NCBI GenBank assembly: GCA_017546585.1 | Contig: JAFYWC010000133.1 | Location: forward strand, 1-56,114 | Reading direction: 5' to 3' | DNA from: Bacteroidales bacterium | Lineage (GTDB): Bacteria; Bacteroidota; Bacteroidia; Bacteroidales; UBA932 | DNA length: 56,114 nucleotides | Part shown: piece by piece, positions 51,576 to 56,114 of the stretch | Layout: every line of letters begins with the position of its first letter | How positions within the stretch are numbered: the stretch's first letter is position 1 | Translations under genes and position numbers: made by a program | Notes under the pieces: model-generated | The model's database searches: none | What the model was told of the DNA's origin: nothing | What the model saw: the letters and a program-made list of their open reading frames with translations, nothing else

Positions 51576-51595
51576 ATCATATCGGTCAAATCACA

Positions 51596-51603
51596 CAAAT
51601 TTA
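51596..51603 (-). promoter_or_regulatory. -7 promoter box of the DUF4434 operon
   Basis: TAAATTTG on the minus strand, 20 bases before the ATG. No clear -33 element at the usual distance. Confidence 0.5.
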
Positions 51604-51650
51604 CTGAATAATTGCCAACTTTATCTGATATGAGATAAAAATATGTCCGG

Positions 51651-52604
51651 TTATGGAATCTGGTTAGCCAGCAGATACCAGGTATAGGCAACGAAGGAGA
51701 GGAGCATAAAGGCACCACCGAGCCTTCCTATCTTTCCGCTGAAGCCGAAGAGCAGAAGAAGGACGGCTGCAGCTATCATCACAACATAATCGGTAATCGC
51801 GATTCCTGTCGAAGTGAGGGGCATAACCTGCGCACTGATGCCGAGAATCAGGGTTATGTTGAAGATATTCGAGCCCACGATGTTGCCCAAAGCCAGCTGT
51901 GGATTCTTCTTCACCGCAGCGGCAACGGATGCGGCAAGTTCCGGGAGCGAAGTGCCGCAGGCGATGAGCGTAAGGGAGATGAAGGCGTCGTTCACGCCGA
52001 ATGACTTTGCTATGTGCACAGCATTGTCCACAAAGAGGTCACAGCTTGTGATCAAGAGAGCCAGTCCGCCAACAACCTTGAGCACAGCAAGCCACAAAGG
52101 GCTTTTATCTTCCGTTACAGGCTCGGTCTGTTCCGCGAGAGCAGAGTGTTTATCCCTGCGGAAAGAATACCACATATAGCCCGTAAAAACGGCCAGAAGG
52201 ATGACTCCGTCAGCTCTGCCTATGCGGGACGGAGTCCCGACGAAGAAATTGAAGGCTAAAATGGTGAGCAGGACAGACACTCCGATGCAGAGAGGGATCT
52301 CGAACTTCATATTCTGTCTGTCGATGGAGATAGGGAAGAAGATTGCCGTGATGCCCAGAATGCCTAGGATGTTGAAGATGTTCGAGCCCACAATGTTACC
52401 TATGGCCACATCTGCGTTGCCGTTCAGCGCACCGATGAAGCTTACCGTAAGTTCAGGCATTGATGTTCCGATTCCGACTATCGCTGCACCGATGACGAAG
52501 TCGGACACATTGAACTTCCTGGCTATGGACACTGCCCCGGCGACGAGGAAATCGGCGCCGAAGACAATGCCGGCCAATGACAGGAGCAGTATGACGTATT
52601 CCAT
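51651..52604 (-). CDS. Ca2+/Na+ antiporter (CaCA family, YrbG-like)
   Basis: 317 residues, about ten membrane segments in two inverted repeats. The alpha-repeat motifs are VGIGTSMPELTVSFIG with GNIVGSNIFNILGILG, and ACGTSLPELAASVAA with GNIVGSNIFNITLILG. It exchanges Ca2+ (or a related cation) for Na+ across the inner membrane. It follows its small partner at 52607 by two bases. The N-terminus nearly repeats that of the truncated exchanger at 1-167. Confidence 0.92.
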   Translation of the reverse strand: MEYVILLLSLAGIVFGADFLVAGAVSIARKFNVSDFVIGAAIVGIGTSMPELTVSFIGALNGNADVAIGNIVGSNIFNILGILGITAIFFPISIDRQNMKFEIPLCIGVSVLLTILAFNFFVGTPSRIGRADGVILLAVFTGYMWYSFRRDKHSALAEQTEPVTEDKSPLWLAVLKVVGGLALLITSCDLFVDNAVHIAKSFGVNDAFISLTLIACGTSLPELAASVAAAVKKNPQLALGNIVGSNIFNITLILGISAQVMPLTSTGIAITDYVVMIAAAVLLLLFGFSGKIGRLGGAFMLLSFVAYTWYLLANQIP

Positions 52605-52606
52605 TC

Positions 52607-53053
52607 TTATCTGATCAGTTTCTGTATCCTTTCCAAGTCATATTCATACACCTGGGAGCAAGGCTCGTAAGTGTGAGGCACATACTCAAAAAGCTGGAGA
52701 TATGCCTTGCCGGAAGCCTTGTTGTAGTAGACATCCAGTTTCAGCGCATTGCCCTTCTCGGCCTCTGCGAGGTCCACCGCCTCGGGCTTCGAGGCGATTG
52801 CCGAGTAAACGGCCGCGTGCATTGCCTGTTTGAAATAGAGTTCGGTCTTCGCATAGCGTTCTCCGGTCTGGGGGTCCTGGTAGTCCGACTTCAGGATGAA
52901 TGCGAGAATGAGTCCTGTGAGAATCAGGAAGAAGCCTGCGAGGTTCACACCGGCTGCGGTTGGCAGCATAATAAGCACCGAACCTCCGACAATTAGGGTA
53001 ACGAAAGCAAGTATGTCCTTGACGGAACGTACTCTGATGAATTCCTTTTCCAT
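52607..53053 (-). CDS. Small two-TM membrane protein coupled to exchanger (copy 2)
   Basis: 148 residues, the same length as its paralogue at 167-613 and alike throughout (SAIASKPEAVDL, KAYLQLFEYVPHTYEPCS, MEKEFIRVRSVKDI). Two hydrophobic segments near the N-terminus and a soluble C-terminal domain. Sits directly before an exchanger gene, as in copy 1. Function unknown. Confidence 0.8.
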   Translation of the reverse strand: MEKEFIRVRSVKDILAFVTLIVGGSVLIMLPTAAGVNLAGFFLILTGLILAFILKSDYQDPQTGERYAKTELYFKQAMHAAVYSAIASKPEAVDLAEAEKGNALKLDVYYNKASGKAYLQLFEYVPHTYEPCSQVYEYDLERIQKLIR

Positions 53054-53109
53054 ACAATAAGATTTAGCTGATGGTCGAATCCGGCTTGAACAAAATGCCT
53101 ACCAAAACG

Positions 53110-53144
53110 AAAAGCCCTCTCACATTTCTGTGAAAGGGCTTTTG
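53110..53144 (-). terminator. Terminator downstream of the tRNA gene
   Basis: GAAAAGCCCT and AGGGCTTTT close a hairpin with inner TCACA/TGTGA and loop TTTC; one unpaired base on each arm. On the minus strand the stem is followed by a T-rich end. Confidence 0.8.
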
Positions 53145-53145
53145 T

Positions 53146-53220
53146 GGTCCCTGCAGGGCATGATCCTGCGACCCCCTGATTATGAGTCAGGTGCTACTAA
53201 CCAACTGAGCTAAGGGACCA
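53146..53220 (-). tRNA. tRNA with anticodon CAT (Met, or Ile2)
   Basis: A 75-nt cloverleaf on the minus strand. GGTCCCT pairs with AGGGACC in the acceptor stem; the anticodon arm is CCTGA, CTCATAA, TCAGG; the T arm is GCAGG, ATCATGC, CCTGC. The D-arm is one base longer than usual (GCTCAGTTGGTTAGTAGC). The acceptor starts G:C, so it is not initiator tRNA; elongator Met is most likely, but an Ile2 tRNA (lysidine-modified CAT) is not excluded. No CCA is encoded. The T-loop starts ATC rather than TTC. Confidence 0.88.
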
Positions 53221-53239
53221 AACTTATTAAAGAACTAAA

Positions 53240-53285
53240 TTTGTATGGTGGTTCGGGATGGTTACCGAACCACTATACAAATATA
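53240..53285 (-). promoter_or_regulatory. -7 box and long hairpin between rpsJ and the tRNA
   Basis: TATATTTG (53285-53278, minus strand) fits the -7 box for the tRNA gene. A 17-bp stem with one G:T pair joins 53240-53256 to 53265-53281 (arms carry GTGGTTCGG and CCGAACCAC). It could end the rpsJ transcript or lie in the tRNA precursor's leader. Confidence 0.55.
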
Positions 53286-53306
53286 ATACTTTTTGAGTAA
53301 TCTCGA

Positions 53307-53615
53307 TTAGTTGAGCTTAATTTCAACCTCAACGCCGCTTGAAAGCTCAAGCTTCATAAGAGCATCTACAGTCTTAGGAGTTGCCTCGTAGATGTCGAGA
53401 AGACGGCGGAAAGAGTTGAGCTCGAACTGCTCGCGTGACTTCTTGTTTACGAAAGTCGAGCGGTTTACAGTGAAAATCTTCTTGTTTGTCGGAAGCGGAA
53501 TAGGACCGTTTACGCGAGCACCAGTAGCTGTCACTGTATCAACGATCTTCTTTGCTGACTTGTCAACAAGCATATGATCGAATGATTTGAGTTTAATTCT
53601 GATTATCTGGCTCAT
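53307..53615 (-). CDS. rpsJ: 30S ribosomal protein S10
   Basis: 102 residues, full length: [20 protein letters not shown] at the start, GPIPLPTNK in the middle, then [18 protein letters not shown]. Part of the small-subunit head; in many bacteria it also acts in antitermination with NusB. 29 bases after fusA. In most Bacteroidales rpsJ is followed by rplC, but here a tRNA gene follows. Confidence 0.97.
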   Translation of the reverse strand: MSQIIRIKLKSFDHMLVDKSAKKIVDTVTATGARVNGPIPLPTNKKIFTVNRSTFVNKKSREQFELNSFRRLLDIYEATPKTVDALMKLELSSGVEVEIKLN

Positions 53616-53644
53616 ATCAAATTTCGTTGAATTCTGTTAAACAA

Positions 53645-55756
53645 TTATTCGTCATCATCAGCCTTGTAGCCGCTCTTCTCGATAACCTCCTTAGCGAGTC
53701 CTGCTGGAACCTCTGCATAGTGGTCAAATGACATTGTGCTGGTAGCACGTCCTGAAGAGATTGTACGAAGGATAGTAACGTAACCGAACTGCTCTGCGAG
53801 TGGAACGTATGCCTTAACGATACGTGCACCGATAGTTGAGTCCATTGCGTTGATCTGTCCACGACGACGGTTAAGGTCACCCACGATGTCTCCCATATAA
53901 TCCTCTGGAGTTACAACTTCGAGGCTCATAATAGGCTCGAGGAGAACTGGTCTAGCCTTAGGGCAAGCGTGACGGAACGCGAGACGTGCAGCGAGCTCGA
54001 ATGAGAGCTGGTCTGAGTCCACTGGGTGGAATGAACCATCCTTAAGAGTAACCTTGAGTGATGGAACCTCGTAACCTGCGAGTACACCGTTTGCCATTGC
54101 TGACTTGAAGCCCTTCTCTACAGATGGGATGAACTCCTTAGGAACGTTACCACCCTTCACCTCGTCAACGAACTGAAGTCCTGTTACGCCCTCATCTGCT
54201 GGTCCGATCTCAACGATGATATCAGCGAACTTACCACGACCACCGGTCTGCTTCTTGAACACCTCACGGTGCTGAACAGTCTGAGTGATAGCCTCTTTGT
54301 AGTTAACCTGAGGTGCACCCTGGTTGATGTCTACACCGAACTCACGACGGAGACGGTCAACGATGATGTCGAGGTGAAGCTCACCCATACCGCTGATGAC
54401 AGTCTGGCCAGTCTCGTGATCAGTCTTAACTGTGAATGTTGGGTCCTCCTCAGCGAGCTTAGCAAGCGCGATACCGAGCTTGTCAAGATCCTTCTGAGTC
54501 TTAGGCTCAACTGCAAGACCGATAACTGGATCTGGGAACTCCATAGACTCGAGAGTGATAGGGTTCTGCTCGAAGCAGATTGTATCTCCGGTGCGGAGAT
54601 CCTTGAAACCTACTGCTGCGCAGATATCACCTGCCTCAACGAACTCGATAGGGTTCTGCTTGTTTGAGTGCATCTGGAAGAGACGTGATACACGCTCCTT
54701 CTTGCCAGTACGTGTGTTGAGCACGTATGAACCGGCGTCGAGCTTTCCAGAGTATGCTCTCATAAATGCAAGACGACCTACGAATGGGTCTGTTGCAATC
54801 TTGAACACGAGGGCTGCGAATGGCTCCTTAACTGAAGACTCGCGGATCTCCTCGTCACCTGTGTTAGGATTTGTTCCCTTAACGGCACCCTTGTCGAGTG
54901 GAGAAGGGAGGTAACGCATTACTGCGTTGAGAAGGAACTGAACACCCTTGTTCTTGAATGATGAACCGCAGCAAGCAGGTACGATTGCCATATCGATAGT
55001 GGCAGCGCGGAGTGCAGCGATGAGCTCATCCTCAGTGATTGAATCTGGGTCCTCGAAGAACTTCTCCATAAGAGTCTCGTCATACTCGGCAGCAGCCTCA
55101 ACGAGCTTCTCTCTCCAAGCGGCAGCCTCGTCAACGTACTTCTCAGGAATCTCAGTTACCTGGTAGTTTACGAGCTCCTCTGAGTTGTGATCGTAGATCA
55201 TTGCCTTCATTGCAACGAGGTCAATGATACCGTCGAACTTATCCTCAGCTCCGATTGGAATACAGATTGGAACTGCGCGTGCACCGAGCTTCTCCTTCAT
55301 CTCGTCGATTACTGCGAAGAAGTCAGCACCTACACGGTCCATCTTGTTTACATAAGCGATCTTTGGAACGCCGTACTTGTCAGCCTGACGCCAAACTGTC
55401 TCAGACTGTGGCTGTACACGTCCTACCGCACAGAAGGTAGCAACTGTACCATCGAGTACTCGGAGTGAACGCTCAACCTCAACAGTGAAGTCAACGTGGC
55501 CCGGAGTATCGATAAGGTTGATCTGATACTGATTACCATTGTAGTTCCAGAATGCAGTAGTAGCTGCAGAAGTGATGGTGATACCACGCTCCTGCTCCTG
55601 AACCATCCAGTCCATTGTTGCGCCACCCTCGTGTACCTCACCGAGCTTATGAGTCTTACCGGTGTAGTAAAGGATACGCTCAGACGTTGTGGTCTTACCG
55701 GCATCGATGTGAGCCATGATACCGATATTTCTAGTGAATTTAAGATCTCTAGCCAT
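53645..55756 (-). CDS. fusA: Elongation factor G
   Basis: 703 residues. G1 in [18 protein letters not shown]3 DTPGHVDF, G4 NKMD. Domains II-V follow, with [12 protein letters not shown] in domain III and the [16 protein letters not shown] region of domain V. Ribosomal translocase. Between rpsG and rpsJ as in the str operon. No sign of it being a second, divergent EF-G. Confidence 0.97.
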   Translation of the reverse strand: MARDLKFTRNIGIMAHIDAGKTTTSERILYYTGKTHKLGEVHEGGATMDWMVQEQERGITITSAATTAFWNYNGNQYQINLIDTPGHVDFTVEVERSLRVLDGTVATFCAVGRVQPQSETVWRQADKYGVPKIAYVNKMDRVGADFFAVIDEMKEKLGARAVPICIPIGAEDKFDGIIDLVAMKAMIYDHNSEELVNYQVTEIPEKYVDEAAAWREKLVEAAAEYDETLMEKFFEDPDSITEDELIAALRAATIDMAIVPACCGSSFKNKGVQFLLNAVMRYLPSPLDKGAVKGTNPNTGDEEIRESSVKEPFAALVFKIATDPFVGRLAFMRAYSGKLDAGSYVLNTRTGKKERVSRLFQMHSNKQNPIEFVEAGDICAAVGFKDLRTGDTICFEQNPITLESMEFPDPVIGLAVEPKTQKDLDKLGIALAKLAEEDPTFTVKTDHETGQTVISGMGELHLDIIVDRLRREFGVDINQGAPQVNYKEAITQTVQHREVFKKQTGGRGKFADIIVEIGPADEGVTGLQFVDEVKGGNVPKEFIPSVEKGFKSAMANGVLAGYEVPSLKVTLKDGSFHPVDSDQLSFELAARLAFRHACPKARPVLLEPIMSLEVVTPEDYMGDIVGDLNRRRGQINAMDSTIGARIVKAYVPLAEQFGYVTILRTISSGRATSTMSFDHYAEVPAGLAKEVIEKSGYKADDDE

Positions 55757-55777
55757 TGTGCGTTACTGTTTTCTGGA

Positions 55778-56114
55778 TTAGAATCTGAAGTGTGCAAATG
55801 CCTTGTTAGCCTCTGCCATTCTGTGCATATCTTCCTTTCTCTTGAATGCTGCACCCTCGCAGTTATATGCTGCGATGATCTCAGCACAGAGCTTTTCTGC
55901 CATAGAGCGGCCAGAGCGCTTGCGGGCGAAGTTGATCATATTCTTCATAGAAAGTGAAATCTTCCTCTCTGGACGCACCTCCATTGGCACCTGGAAGTTA
56001 GCTCCACCGATACGACGTGACTTAACCTCAACCTGAGGAGTTACGTTCTCGAGGGCCTTCCTCCAAATATCTAGAGGAGCCTTGTCAGAATCTTTCATCT
56101 TCTCGCCTACCATG
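55778..56114 (-). CDS. rpsG: 30S ribosomal protein S7, C-terminal part
   Basis: The last 111 or so of about 158 residues; the N-terminus lies beyond the window end. [34 protein letters not shown] and [16 protein letters not shown] are S7 signatures. Start of translation is not in the window; the first Met seen (MVGEKM) is internal. Followed by fusA after 21 bases. Confidence 0.95.
   Translation of the reverse strand, partial: MVGEKMKDSDKAPLDIWRKALENVTPQVEVKSRRIGGANFQVPMEVRPERKISLSMKNMINFARKRSGRSMAEKLCAEIIAAYNCEGAAFKRKEDMHRMAEANKAFAHFRF

Noticed and set aside
53146-53220. Integration site (att) at the tRNA gene
   Set aside because: No integrase gene or direct repeat of the tRNA end was found in the window.

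Overview
The window comes from a member of the Bacteroidetes, most likely a gut Bacteroidales. The evidence is a SusC/SusD pair, many lipoproteins with short lipoboxes, repeated use of the Bacteroidetes -7 promoter box TAnnTTTG, and protein families typical of that phylum (DUF4832, DUF4434, DUF5106). The genus cannot be fixed from the sequence alone.

Layout. 1-1,103: the start of a Na+/Ca2+ exchanger gene, a small membrane protein gene coupled to it, and a small secreted protein. 1,291-2,659: a REP-associated tyrosine transposase (RAYT) flanked by three REP-like palindromes on each side. 2,902-6,266: nitroreductase lipoprotein, DUF1295 membrane enzyme and SLC13-type transporter. 6,440-12,777: methionine/threonine genes (metX, fused aspartokinase-homoserine dehydrogenase, metY, asd), interrupted between metY and asd by a small GIY-YIG nuclease element with 35-bp inverted ends. 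12,892-40,865: about 28 kb of genes all on the minus strand with small gaps. From upstream to downstream these are agaS, kbaZ, susC, susD, a glycan-binding lipoprotein, four tandem DUF4832 paralogues, a fimbrillin/FISUMP/propeller protein, a divergent DUF4832 protein, a thioredoxin-like DUF5106 protein, a small lipoprotein, alkaline phosphatase, a CE7 esterase, then (from a second promoter) glmM, a sugar nucleotidyltransferase, galE, a second glycan-binding lipoprotein and a secreted tyrosine phosphatase. 41,129-48,133: GNAT gene, a DeoR regulator, and a divergent operon of PfkB kinase, GH36-like glycosidase, GH109 and a NahK-like kinase. 48,260-51,575: DUF456, Xaa-Pro aminopeptidase and DUF4434 operon. 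51,651-53,053: a second copy of the exchanger/small-membrane-protein pair seen at the left edge. 53,146-56,114: tRNA(CAT), rpsJ, fusA and partial rpsG.

How the genes fit together. The centre reads as a polysaccharide utilization locus for a glycan containing alpha-linked GalNAc and/or galactose. SusCD would import it, and GH109 and the GH36-like enzyme would release GalNAc/Gal. NahK, nucleotidyltransferase, GalE and GlmM suggest salvage through sugar-1-phosphates. AgaS, KbaZ and PfkB suggest catabolism through tagatose phosphates. CE7 esterase, alkaline phosphatase and the tyrosine-phosphatase-like lipoprotein could remove acetyl and phosphate groups. A DeoR regulator between the two arms, with similar 10-bp-periodic TCRAAAC repeats at the agaS and deoR promoters, is the likely switch. 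The least understood parts are the DUF4832 proteins, which keep two glutamates at fixed spacing and look like uncharacterised glycosidases, and the GIY-YIG element with related small repeats scattered through the window.
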